Assembly (NCBI GenBank): GCA_963782985.1
Contig: CAWALU010000009.1
Coordinates: forward strand, 1 to 64,000
From: CAVSWT01 sp963782985
GTDB taxonomy: Bacteria > Bacteroidota > Ignavibacteria > Ignavibacteriales > Ignavibacteriaceae
Reading direction: 5' to 3'
Length of the DNA: 64,000 nt
Below are positions 19,882 to 27,197 of the stretch, piece after piece. The notes under the pieces were generated by a model. That model did no database searches. It was not told where the DNA came from and saw only the letters and a program-made list of their open reading frames with translations. Each line of letters opens with the position of its first letter. Position 1 is the first letter of the stretch. The position numbers were made by a program, and so were the translations under genes.

Positions 19882-20961
19882 TCAATAAATAGCTTCTCTA
19901 ATTTTAGCGCTGATATAATCCATCACCCAAACTACAAAAGCAATCATCAATACTATTAAGCCGACTTCATGCCAGCGCGCCAGACCTTGATACTGCATCA
20001 GCATTGTTCCAATTCCGCCTCCGCCTACAAGTCCGATAACTGTTGCCATCCTAACGTTTATATCCCATCTGTAAATAGTAAATGATAAAAACGGCAAAAC
20101 AATCTGGGGAACAACGGCGTACCAAACAACTTGAATTTTATTTGCGCCCGTTGCGGTGATCGCTTCCATAGGACCTTCTTCAATATTTTCTATCGCCTCA
20201 GAATATAATTTTGCATTGGAAGCAATAGTGTGAACGAGAAGCGCTATCATTCCCGCAAAAGGACCGATGCCTACCCAGACCGAAAATATAATCGCCCAAA
20301 TTAAAGGCTCAATTGAACGAATGAAATTCAGAATTATTCTTAAAATATAATAAACCGCAAAAGATATTTTATTCCCTTTCATTAAATTTCTTGCGGTGAA
20401 AAAACTTAAAAGCAATGTTAGGGGAATTGAAATTAAAGTCGCCAGCAAAGCGATATAAATTGTTTCGATTGTGGCAAAAAGCGCGTCGTCAAAAATACCC
20501 ATATTAGGCTGAAACATGGCGCCGAATATCCGTTCGGCTCCCTGCATGCCTTCACGGCTGAAGAGATCAACAATTGAAAGTTTGGTTACAATCCACCCGG
20601 CAATAAAAGTAATGTTAAACAGAAACCAACCAAAAATTTCAACTGTCCATTTAGTTGTTTTATTATCTTTTGCAATACCGAAAAGCTTACATGAAATTGA
20701 TGTTTTAGAATAAGCCCAAAGAAAACCAAGCGCTACGCTTATTAAATATATAATTCCAATTTCCCGCCATGAAAAAGGAAGCTCCCTCAATTCCAAAATA
20801 AATTTATAATAAACCGCCCGCTGCAAAACTATCAATGAATAAAAAACAAAAAAGATATCCAGCAGAACGGCTTTTAAAAAGTTGAACTTGTCTTCCCGTT
20901 TTTTATTTTTATCAATTAATTGATGGGGGGTTAATTGTAATTCCGGTTCCTGAATCGTCAT
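19882..20961 (-). CDS. phnE: Phosphonate/phosphate ABC transporter permease PhnE
   Basis: The permease core with EAITATGANKIQVVWYAVVP is PhnE-like. At 359 residues it is longer than usual (about 260-280), with an N-terminal extension of around 100 residues carrying two extra membrane segments. The start overlaps the phnC stop by four bases, indicating translational coupling. PhnE moves phosphonate, phosphite or phosphate across the inner membrane. No C-P lyase or phosphonatase gene is nearby, so phosphate or phosphite may be the true substrate. Confidence 0.88.
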   Translation of the reverse strand: MTIQEPELQLTPHQLIDKNKKREDKFNFLKAVLLDIFFVFYSLIVLQRAVYYKFILELRELPFSWREIGIIYLISVALGFLWAYSKTSISCKLFGIAKDNKTTKWTVEIFGWFLFNITFIAGWIVTKLSIVDLFSREGMQGAERIFGAMFQPNMGIFDDALFATIETIYIALLATLISIPLTLLLSFFTARNLMKGNKISFAVYYILRIILNFIRSIEPLIWAIIFSVWVGIGPFAGMIALLVHTIASNAKLYSEAIENIEEGPMEAITATGANKIQVVWYAVVPQIVLPFLSFTIYRWDINVRMATVIGLVGGGGIGTMLMQYQGLARWHEVGLIVLMIAFVVWVMDYISAKIREAIY

Positions 20962-21719
20962 CGTATTTCAACCTCTTCAGCTTCCTCGCCGTATATTGTA
21001 CGGAACCAATTTTCGTCAATATCTTCCGGCAGACCTTTATAAATAATTTCACCGTCCTTTAAAGCAATTACTCTTGAAGCGTATCTTCTAACCAGGCTTA
21101 AAAAATGAAGGTTGCAAATAACGGTAGTGCCGAGCTGTTTATTTATTTTTTCGAAGTACTGCATAATTGAATTGGAAGTTGCGGGGTCTAATGATGCAAC
21201 CGGTTCATCCGCCAATAATAATTTTGGATTCTGCATTAAGCTGCGGGCAATCGCTACGCGCTGCTGTTGTCCCCCGCTAAGGGAGTCGGCTCTTATGTTT
21301 GCCTTTTCAGAAATGCCTACCGTTTCCAAACTTCGATGCGCTTCGTCAATTGTTTCTTTAGAAAATTTTTCAAGTATAGAATTCATGGTGCTAAGCGAAC
21401 CCAGCTTGCCTGAAATTACATTCGTTAAAACCGATCTTCTTTTAATTAAATTGAACTGTTGAAACACCATTCCAATTTGAGTTTTAACTTTGCGCAGCTC
21501 CTCCCCTTTTATGTGCGTAATATCCTTCCCCAGAAATTCTACAGCTCCGGAGGTCGGCTCAATCAATCTATTAATACAGCGAAGTAAAGTTGATTTGCCG
21601 GAACCGGACAAGCCAATGATAATAAGGAACTCGCCTTGGTCAACTTCAAAGCTAACGCCTTTTAAAGCGTGGGTTCCGTTGGGATAAATTTTATGAAGAT
21701 TATCTACTTTTAATATCAT
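20958..21719 (-). CDS. phnC: Phosphonate/phosphate ABC transporter ATP-binding protein PhnC
   Basis: The 253-residue ATPase has Walker A GLSGSGKST at residues 36-44, the signature LSGGQQQRVAIARSL and Walker B LLLADEPVASLDP. The segment VFQQFNLIKRRSVLTNVISG is characteristic of PhnC. It lies 12 bases after phnD and overlaps phnE by four bases, so the three genes form one operon. It energises import through PhnE. Confidence 0.93.
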   Translation of the reverse strand: MILKVDNLHKIYPNGTHALKGVSFEVDQGEFLIIIGLSGSGKSTLLRCINRLIEPTSGAVEFLGKDITHIKGEELRKVKTQIGMVFQQFNLIKRRSVLTNVISGKLGSLSTMNSILEKFSKETIDEAHRSLETVGISEKANIRADSLSGGQQQRVAIARSLMQNPKLLLADEPVASLDPATSNSIMQYFEKINKQLGTTVICNLHFLSLVRRYASRVIALKDGEIIYKGLPEDIDENWFRTIYGEEAEEVEIR

Positions 21720-21731
21720 TATTTTTTATCA

Positions 21732-22661
21732 TTATTTTTTTACCAAATCGCCAAATGAAATATTTTGTTCTTTAAGCAACTTGCGCAGCGGATCGTAATC
21801 GCTGTCCTTAGTGTGAATCAACCCTCTGATATCATAAATTTCATACATAGCCGCTTCCCCTTCTTTAGTGGCAACGTATTTCATCAAAGCGGAAATAACT
21901 TTTTCTTTCATCTCTTCAGGCAAATCTTTTCTAAACACCCAGGGATCGTTGGGAATTTTTTCAGTGAAGCCGATGATTTTAATTTTCTGTTCCACATCGG
22001 GGAATTGTTTCTCAACGCGCATACGGGCGTCTAAAATTTCTCCCGTTTCCGGATCGGGCGGAGCGTAATAAGTAGCGCCCGCCGCAGCCTGCCCTTGATA
22101 CACCATTATAACAACGTTGTCATGACGCATTGCAAATACCGTTTCGCTGGGCTTAACATCCATTGCGTCTAATTTGGCTTTGGGCAGAATGTAACCGGAC
22201 GTGGAAGAGGGATCTACGTAAGCCATAGTGCGTCCTTCAATATCTTTTAAGCTGTCAATGCCCGAATCAAACCGTGTAATAAACTGTCCGCGGTATGAAG
22301 TCTCTCCGCCGTCGCGCACAATACGCAGTTTTGCTTCAACGCCGTATTTAGCGTTAGCCATTAAATATGAAAAAGTATTCAGCCCGGCAATGTCGGCTTT
22401 TTTAGTACCGAAGGCTTCCACCACAGCAATAAAGCTGGCGGGCACAGCGGTAACAAAATAGTAGCCTGTTTCCTTTTCAAGAAAATTTACAAGGTCGCGG
22501 GCGTTGTTAGTAATTCGTTTAGCGTCAACTGAAGGAGTGAAATATATTTTGATGGGATTAGTACGCGTACCTAATTTGCCTTCATTCAAATCTCTATACG
22601 AGGCGATTATGATGAATAAAATTAATGGCGAGATGAATAATGAAAATTTTAAAAGCTTCAT
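21732..22661 (-). CDS. phnD: Phosphonate/phosphate/phosphite-binding protein PhnD
   Basis: The 309-residue protein has an N-terminal hydrophobic signal or anchor (residues about 5-22) with no lipobox cysteine. The family pattern is clear: IYFTPSVDAKRI near the mature start, GLNTFSYLMAN, and AYVDPSSTSGYILPKA, which lines the oxyanion pocket in PhnD proteins. It binds the substrate in the periplasm for PhnC/PhnE. The SSTSGY segment is conserved in phosphonate and phosphite binders alike, so it does not settle specificity. The pst operon lies downstream on the same strand. Confidence 0.9.
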   Translation of the reverse strand: MKLLKFSLFISPLILFIIIASYRDLNEGKLGTRTNPIKIYFTPSVDAKRITNNARDLVNFLEKETGYYFVTAVPASFIAVVEAFGTKKADIAGLNTFSYLMANAKYGVEAKLRIVRDGGETSYRGQFITRFDSGIDSLKDIEGRTMAYVDPSSTSGYILPKAKLDAMDVKPSETVFAMRHDNVVIMVYQGQAAAGATYYAPPDPETGEILDARMRVEKQFPDVEQKIKIIGFTEKIPNDPWVFRKDLPEEMKEKVISALMKYVATKEGEAAMYEIYDIRGLIHTKDSDYDPLRKLLKEQNISFGDLVKK

Positions 22662-22882
22662 AAGAAATTATTAATTGGATTTTTAAATATGTAAATAAGT
22701 TGAATTGCACACAAATAATTTAGCGTTAAATAATTATTGTTTATTCCGAAATCCTTTTATTATTACAATTTTAAATATTTTTAGATTTTTGATTTGAAAA
22801 AAGGTATTTTTTTTTGAAGGAATGAATTTAATTTTTGTAATTTCCTGTATTAATAAAACCAGGTAATTCTTGAAAAATAAAT

Positions 22883-23635
22883 ATGAAAGATACAACTAAA
22901 AGATTCTCTAATAGAGTTGAAAATTATATTAAATTTAGGCCCTCATATCCTGAAAAGTTAATTGAGTATTTAAATGACGTTGTGGGTATTAATCAAGAAT
23001 CTATTGTCGCAGATATCGGCGCCGGAACCGGAATATTTACGGAACTATTAGTAAACAAAGTTAAAAGCATTTATGCTGTTGAGCCCAACTTAGAAATGAG
23101 AATGGCAGCTGATTTTCGGCTGAGGAAATATCCAAATTATTTTTCAATTAATGGCACTGCTGAAAATACTACCCTCAACAATAATATAATTAATTTTATA
23201 GTTGCTGCGCAGGCGTTTCATTGGTTTAATATTCCCAAAACGCATATCGAATTTAAACGGATTCTTAAAGAAAAAGGTATTTTAATTTTAATCTGGAACA
23301 GTCGAATAAATGATACAGAATTTTTAAAAGTTTATGAAGAAGCATTAAAAACATATTCGACAGATTATAATGAAGTGAATCACCAGAATTTAATGGAAGA
23401 AGATTTACAGAAGTTTTTTTCATCCAAAATTACAAAGGTAGAATTTGATAATTTTCAAGAGTTTAATTTTAATGGAGTACTAGGAAGATTATTATCAAGT
23501 TCTTATGCTCCGTTGGAGGAAACAGAAAATTATACTCAAATTGAAAAAATATTGCGCGAAGCATTTATAAGTTTTTCAGAAAACGATTCTGTTAGATTTA
23601 ATTATAAAACTGAAGTTTATTGGGGAGTTATATAA
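22883..23635 (+). CDS. Class I SAM-dependent methyltransferase
   Basis: The 250-residue protein has motif I VADIGAGTGIF at residues 42-52 and the post-motif acidic residue in IYAVEPNLEMR. The segment AAQAFHWFN is typical of the Methyltransferase_11 group that includes small-molecule and quinone methylases. No signal peptide is present, so it is cytoplasmic. It stands alone between the phosphonate transporter and a truncated peptidase gene. The substrate cannot be predicted. Confidence 0.85.
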   Translation: MKDTTKRFSNRVENYIKFRPSYPEKLIEYLNDVVGINQESIVADIGAGTGIFTELLVNKVKSIYAVEPNLEMRMAADFRLRKYPNYFSINGTAENTTLNNNIINFIVAAQAFHWFNIPKTHIEFKRILKEKGILILIWNSRINDTEFLKVYEEALKTYSTDYNEVNHQNLMEEDLQKFFSSKITKVEFDNFQEFNFNGVLGRLLSSSYAPLEETENYTQIEKILREAFISFSENDSVRFNYKTEVYWGVI

Positions 23636-23712
23636 GCTGCCTGCTCAATTTATCTAAATCTTAGATTTAAAAAATTTATTCAATTATTAAATGAAGTAAC
23701 AATAACTCGCTT

Positions 23713-23910
23713 ATGAAAAAAATATTACTCTTTTGCATATTCATTTCAAATTTAAATTTTAGTCAAGTTAAATTCAGCGCTAATTTTGAAAGCGGAAATC
23801 TACTAAGTGTTTCAACAACAGATTCAATTAACTACGTTGTTAAAAGCAGAGAAGATATCGGAGGACGCTGGTTTTACTTTTTAATTATTAAAGAGGTTAG
23901 GCGTAATTAA
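23713..23910 (+). pseudogene. 5' fragment of an M14-family metallocarboxypeptidase
   Basis: The 65-residue fragment has a signal peptide (MKKILLFCIFISNLNFS) followed by FSANFESGNL and REDIGGRWFYF. These match the N-terminal beta-domain that precedes the catalytic domain in cytosolic-carboxypeptidase-like M14 proteins. The catalytic domain with its HxxE zinc motif is missing; the frame ends a few codons later at a GTTAGGCG sequence. The gene was therefore cut at about 23,895. The family call rests on a short stretch and is moderate. Confidence 0.6.
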
Positions 23911-23918
23911 TAAATAAA

Positions 23919-24197
23919 TTATTCTATCCACGGCCGACCTTTGCCTTGCCAATAATCCACTTTTTTTCTTGTGAAATAATTGAATAGAAATATGAAAACT
24001 GTAGCGAGTGTTGTATACATAATAAATAGGAAATTTCCAGAAATTATTTCCTCAAATAATTTAATAGGAGAAAAAGCATCAGTTAAATAATTCTCATTAT
24101 GTGAACCAACATTAATTAGAATAAATATGAAACCAGCACACAAATAAACTGATGTTATCAATTTCAACGAAAATTTTATAAAATCTTTTAAAAACAT
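23919..24197 (-). CDS. Small two-helix membrane protein
   Basis: The 92-residue protein has two hydrophobic segments, one near residues 10-30 (LITSVYLCAGFIFILI) and one near 54-74 (FLFIMYTTLATVFIFLF). It ends in a charged cytoplasmic-type tail (RKKVDYWQGKGRPWIE). I do not recognise the family. The start codon lies four bases from a GTTAGGC motif on its own strand, and the inverted motif lies just beyond its end. It is sandwiched between truncated genes, which suggests it arrived by insertion. Confidence 0.6.
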   Translation of the reverse strand: MFLKDFIKFSLKLITSVYLCAGFIFILINVGSHNENYLTDAFSPIKLFEEIISGNFLFIMYTTLATVFIFLFNYFTRKKVDYWQGKGRPWIE

Positions 24198-24198
24198 A

Positions 24199-24316
24199 TA
24201 CGCCTAACTATTACTTATCCTGCCAGATTAAATTATCACTTTCGTTCCAAAGCAATTATTTTTATTTACTCTATAACTTCTTCAATTATTATTTAAAAGG
24301 AAATAGAGAATTTTAT
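24199..24316. repeat. Intergenic module, copy 1 (second copy at 26,703-26,818)
   Basis: The two copies share TAACTATTAC near the low-coordinate end and an ATTCTTT/TCTTCAATTATTATTTAAAAGGAAATAG-like stretch at the other end. The middle is diverged. On the minus strand each copy lies directly upstream of a gene start (24,197 and 26,690). It may carry a shared promoter or mark a recombination boundary. Confidence 0.55.
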
Positions 24317-24405
24317 TTCGTGAATGATTTTTTCATAACTTTGAAATATTGCGGGGGGTAAATCTGCTTAAGCGGCTCATAAAAATCTTCAATTCTTAAA
24401 ACAAA
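24313..24405 (-). pseudogene. C-terminal gene remnant, unknown family
   Basis: A minus-strand frame without a start reads GGFVLRIEDFYEPLKQIYPP and ends after KVMKKSFTK at the stop at 24313-24315. Composition is protein-like, but no family is recognised. It borders the repeated intergenic module, and no matching 5' part is visible upstream. It is most likely the tail of a deleted gene. Confidence 0.35.
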
Positions 24406-24482
24406 TCCGCCGAACTAAAATAGCGTACAAGTTGATATTCTCGTCGGGCTATACTTTGGCGAAGCGACTAAATACATTATGC

Positions 24483-25730
24483 CTATTGTTTTAAGCGCCC
24501 AAAATACGAATGACTTGTAAACCAAATATTATTTTTAGAATCCACTTTTAAATTAGTAATAAATTTACTTTCTAATGGAGGGAAACTTACTTCAGTCCAT
24601 TTCAATCCGTCGAATTTATACAGCCCGTTTTCAGCGCCAGCATAAGGAATATTGTTTTGGTCTATAGCTAAAGCAAAGATAGAACTTGCAGGAAAGGAAG
24701 AATTTCTCCAATTAAAAAATGTCGTATCAGTTTTGCTGATTTTTATTATTCCGTCATAGGCATAGCATCCGAACCATTTAACGTCATTTTGATCTATAGC
24801 CATACATAAAGCCCTTATTAAATCTCCATTCACTTTTAATGATTTCCAATTCTGCCCATCAAAACTTACGCTGCCGTAATCGGAGGTACTCCATAAAACT
24901 TTTTGTTTATCAAATATTAATTCATTAGGATGATGATAATCAATTGGAAGATTACTCAAATGATCCCAGATTCCATTTTCATATTTTGTAATATCGCCGT
25001 CATGATTTGCAGTCCACAGAATATTATTCTCGTCAAAGCTGATAACATGTACATCCCCGCCTAATGATGCATCCATATCTATGAAGCGCCATCCATTATT
25101 TGTTTGTTTTGAGACGCCGTTATAATAATCATAACCGATATAAATAATATTATTTTTATCAACGCCTATGCATTGAATATCATTATCAATTAAATCATCA
25201 GACTTATTATAATTTTCCCAAATTTTATTATATCTGTAAAATAGTCCGAGGTTTTTAGCGCCAATCAAGGGATTGTCATCATTATCTAAGTTTAGGGCAT
25301 TAACTTCCGCGCCGGGTATTTTAAAAATTTCCAGATTTCCATTTATTAACAATGTATCAATATCAAAAATATCTTTTACATTAAGCGAAATTTGAGATGA
25401 GTATGTTTTATTTTTTTTATATACAGCGCATTTAATTTTATGATTGCCGGATTTTAACATTGCTGAAAAGTCATAATTTGCAATTCGACCTGCAATATCG
25501 GAAACCCACGAGATGCTGTCATAACTAACAATATTAGTTCCGCTTAAAAATTTTGATTTAAATGTTACAGTGTCAAGTTTATTATAAATTGCTCCATCTA
25601 TGGGGGATATAATTTTAACATAAGGTTCGGTATTTTCATCAGCCGGTACGGAAAAATCTTTGCAGTTAAATGATGAAATGGCAATTAAAATTAAAAACAG
25701 CAAAAAAGAATATGTGCAAATATTTTTCAT
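24483..25730 (-). CDS. Lipoprotein with Ig-like domain and sensor-type beta-propeller
   Basis: The 415-residue protein has a lipoprotein signal with Cys at about residue 23 (AISSFNCKDF). An Ig-like domain follows (PYVKIISPIDGAIYNKLDT), then repeated propeller blades. The blades carry two-component-regulator-propeller features such as NILWTANHDGDITKYENG and NIPYAGAENGLYKFDGLKW. There is no kinase or membrane segment after the propeller. It is probably an outer or inner membrane-anchored periplasmic or surface protein binding a ligand. It differs from the large sensor proteins later in the window in lacking any output domain. Confidence 0.75.
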   Translation of the reverse strand: MKNICTYSFLLFLILIAISSFNCKDFSVPADENTEPYVKIISPIDGAIYNKLDTVTFKSKFLSGTNIVSYDSISWVSDIAGRIANYDFSAMLKSGNHKIKCAVYKKNKTYSSQISLNVKDIFDIDTLLINGNLEIFKIPGAEVNALNLDNDDNPLIGAKNLGLFYRYNKIWENYNKSDDLIDNDIQCIGVDKNNIIYIGYDYYNGVSKQTNNGWRFIDMDASLGGDVHVISFDENNILWTANHDGDITKYENGIWDHLSNLPIDYHHPNELIFDKQKVLWSTSDYGSVSFDGQNWKSLKVNGDLIRALCMAIDQNDVKWFGCYAYDGIIKISKTDTTFFNWRNSSFPASSIFALAIDQNNIPYAGAENGLYKFDGLKWTEVSFPPLESKFITNLKVDSKNNIWFTSHSYFGRLKQ

Positions 25731-25845
25731 AATTTTTACAATTTTAATTAGCGCTTTCCATTAAATTGATTAGCTAATTTAAAAATTGACGCTTAATTTA
25801 TAACTAATTACTTATAGGGATAAGATGGCAATTTTATTTACCTAT

Positions 25846-25992
25846 TTAATTAAATAAACGGTTTAATAATTTTCGGTTGTCCTCAGATTTTAATTTTGCC
25901 AGCAGAAATTTGTTATCCGAACCGGCGGCTAATCCTATAACACCGCCCAGCAAAGCTCCTAAAACTATACGGCATCTCTTTATTTTCTTAAT
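25846..25992 (-). pseudogene. C-terminal remnant with glycine-rich membrane helix
   Basis: A minus-strand frame without its own start reads RIVLGALLGGVIGLAAGSDN and then KFLLAKLKSEDNRKLLNRLF to a stop at 25846-25848. It overlaps the last codons of the upstream methyltransferase in another frame. The glycine-spaced helix looks real, but no complete gene is present. It may be the tail of a gene replaced by the methyltransferase. Confidence 0.35.
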
Positions 25993-26690
25993 ATAAAATG
26001 TACGTATGATGTTAAATAAGGAATTTTCATTTTAATAAGTAGTTGTGTTTTATTCTTTTCAAATGCATTTAGTAATGGAATTTTTTGGTAATAACTATGA
26101 CCATAATAACCAATATATTCCTCAACGCTATAACCAATGTTTTCATATCGTTTTATCATTTTAACAGAAGGTCCACGGCACCAAGAATAATAAGCCTTAA
26201 ATTTCCCATGCTTAAATTTATCTCTTGGCGCAAATATCTTTAGCAGCATATCACTTAGAAATTCAGGGAGAATGCGATTAATAAGGAATGGGAAGGCATA
26301 TAATGTCGAGAAACAATGAACGGCTAAGCCCCCAGAATTCAAAAGCGAGTATATATTTCGATGGAAATATTCACCATATTCAATATGCTCTCCAACCATT
26401 CGACTAAAGATTAAATCATATTTCTTTGAGCGTGATATTTTCTTAGCATTTAAATCTAAGACTTCCTTAATATAAATATCTTCAGCTTTTTCAAGCTCAC
26501 TATACTCAATATCGCTAATAGTATAACTCAATTTGTTTTCTTCTATAAACGCAGAATTAATTGTAGGATTGGCTCCAGCCCCTAATTCCAGAATAGTTTC
26601 AATATTGTTTTCTTTTATTAATTGTTGAATAAATTCTTCAGCTTTATTCCACCCAATAAATTTATTAAAATTTTTGTACTCAATTATCAT
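25980..26690 (-). CDS. Class I SAM-dependent methyltransferase
   Basis: The 236-residue protein has motif I ILELGAGANPT at about residues 33-43 and the acidic position in YTISDIEYSELEKAE. The segment YDLIFSRMVGEHI replaces the usual motif IV. The long SLLNSGGLAVHCFSTLYAFP segment resembles methyltransferases of sugar or polysaccharide loci. No signal or membrane segment is seen. It is unrelated in sequence to the methyltransferase at 22,883. Substrate unknown. Confidence 0.75.
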   Translation of the reverse strand: MIIEYKNFNKFIGWNKAEEFIQQLIKENNIETILELGAGANPTINSAFIEENKLSYTISDIEYSELEKAEDIYIKEVLDLNAKKISRSKKYDLIFSRMVGEHIEYGEYFHRNIYSLLNSGGLAVHCFSTLYAFPFLINRILPEFLSDMLLKIFAPRDKFKHGKFKAYYSWCRGPSVKMIKRYENIGYSVEEYIGYYGHSYYQKIPLLNAFEKNKTQLLIKMKIPYLTSYVHFILRK

Positions 26691-26702
26691 ATTCTTTATT
26701 CA

Positions 26703-26818
26703 TTCTTTGCCGTATAACTATTACTGCAAGCATTGATTAATTACCCATCCTCGGCAATAATTATTTTTATAGCGTATAATTTCTTCAATTATCATTTAAA
26801 AGGAAATAGAAAATTTTA
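26703..26818. repeat. Intergenic module, copy 2
   Basis: This is the partner of the module at 24,199-24,316, sharing TAACTATTAC and a TTCTTCAATTAT-ATTTAAAAGGAAATAGA stretch. The two copies bracket the propeller lipoprotein and a methyltransferase. See the finding for interpretation. Confidence 0.55.
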
Positions 26819-27197
26819 CTTTTGCAAAAATTTCTTGCCTGGCTATAATGCTTCCATTCATAAAAAAATGTAAAATGGTATGAAGCATAATGAAGTATCT
26901 ATTTTACACAACCTATGTATGTTTATCGATCATTTATCTCATCTATAAATTTTTCCTTTAAAAGATTGTAGAATTTTTTAAATATTTAAGTTCCTATTTC
27001 CTAAAACTTAGAAGATTAAAAAAGATGTTCTCAATTGTTATTATATTTGTAGCGTTCTTATTATCTTTTTTCTTTATTGATATTAAATCAACAATAATCT
27101 TTTTATACTTAATGGCATTTGCTTTGCCATTATTAAACTTATTAATACAATAAAAAAATTACATCGAAAATATCTTTAATCTAATTATGGAGCTATA
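26819..27197 (+). other. Mostly non-coding leader of the propionate-pathway operon
   Basis: This stretch is AT-rich and holds the promoter region of the PEP carboxykinase operon. A GGAG ribosome-binding site lies eight bases before the start at 27198. A 23-codon frame at 26890 is present but unsupported. I could not identify a promoter with confidence. Confidence 0.5.
27025..27153 (+). CDS. Possible 42-residue membrane peptide
   Basis: The frame begins MFSIVIIFVAFLLSFFF and is hydrophobic throughout, with two potential helices. It lies 44 bases upstream of PEP carboxykinase on the same strand. There is no clear ribosome-binding site and no recognisable family. An AT-rich leader can easily give such a frame by chance. 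Confidence 0.25.
   Translation: MFSIVIIFVAFLLSFFFIDIKSTIIFLYLMAFALPLLNLLIQ

Noticed and set aside
23890..24300. Integron attC sites around the small membrane-protein gene
   Set aside because: GTTAGGC and GCCTAAC are present, but no partner core lies 60-140 bases away with pairing inner arms, and no integrase gene is visible. The motifs alone do not make an attC site.
26890..26961. A 23-codon peptide gene upstream of PEP carboxykinase
   Set aside because: It is too short, has no convincing ribosome-binding site and lies in AT-rich DNA where such frames arise by chance.
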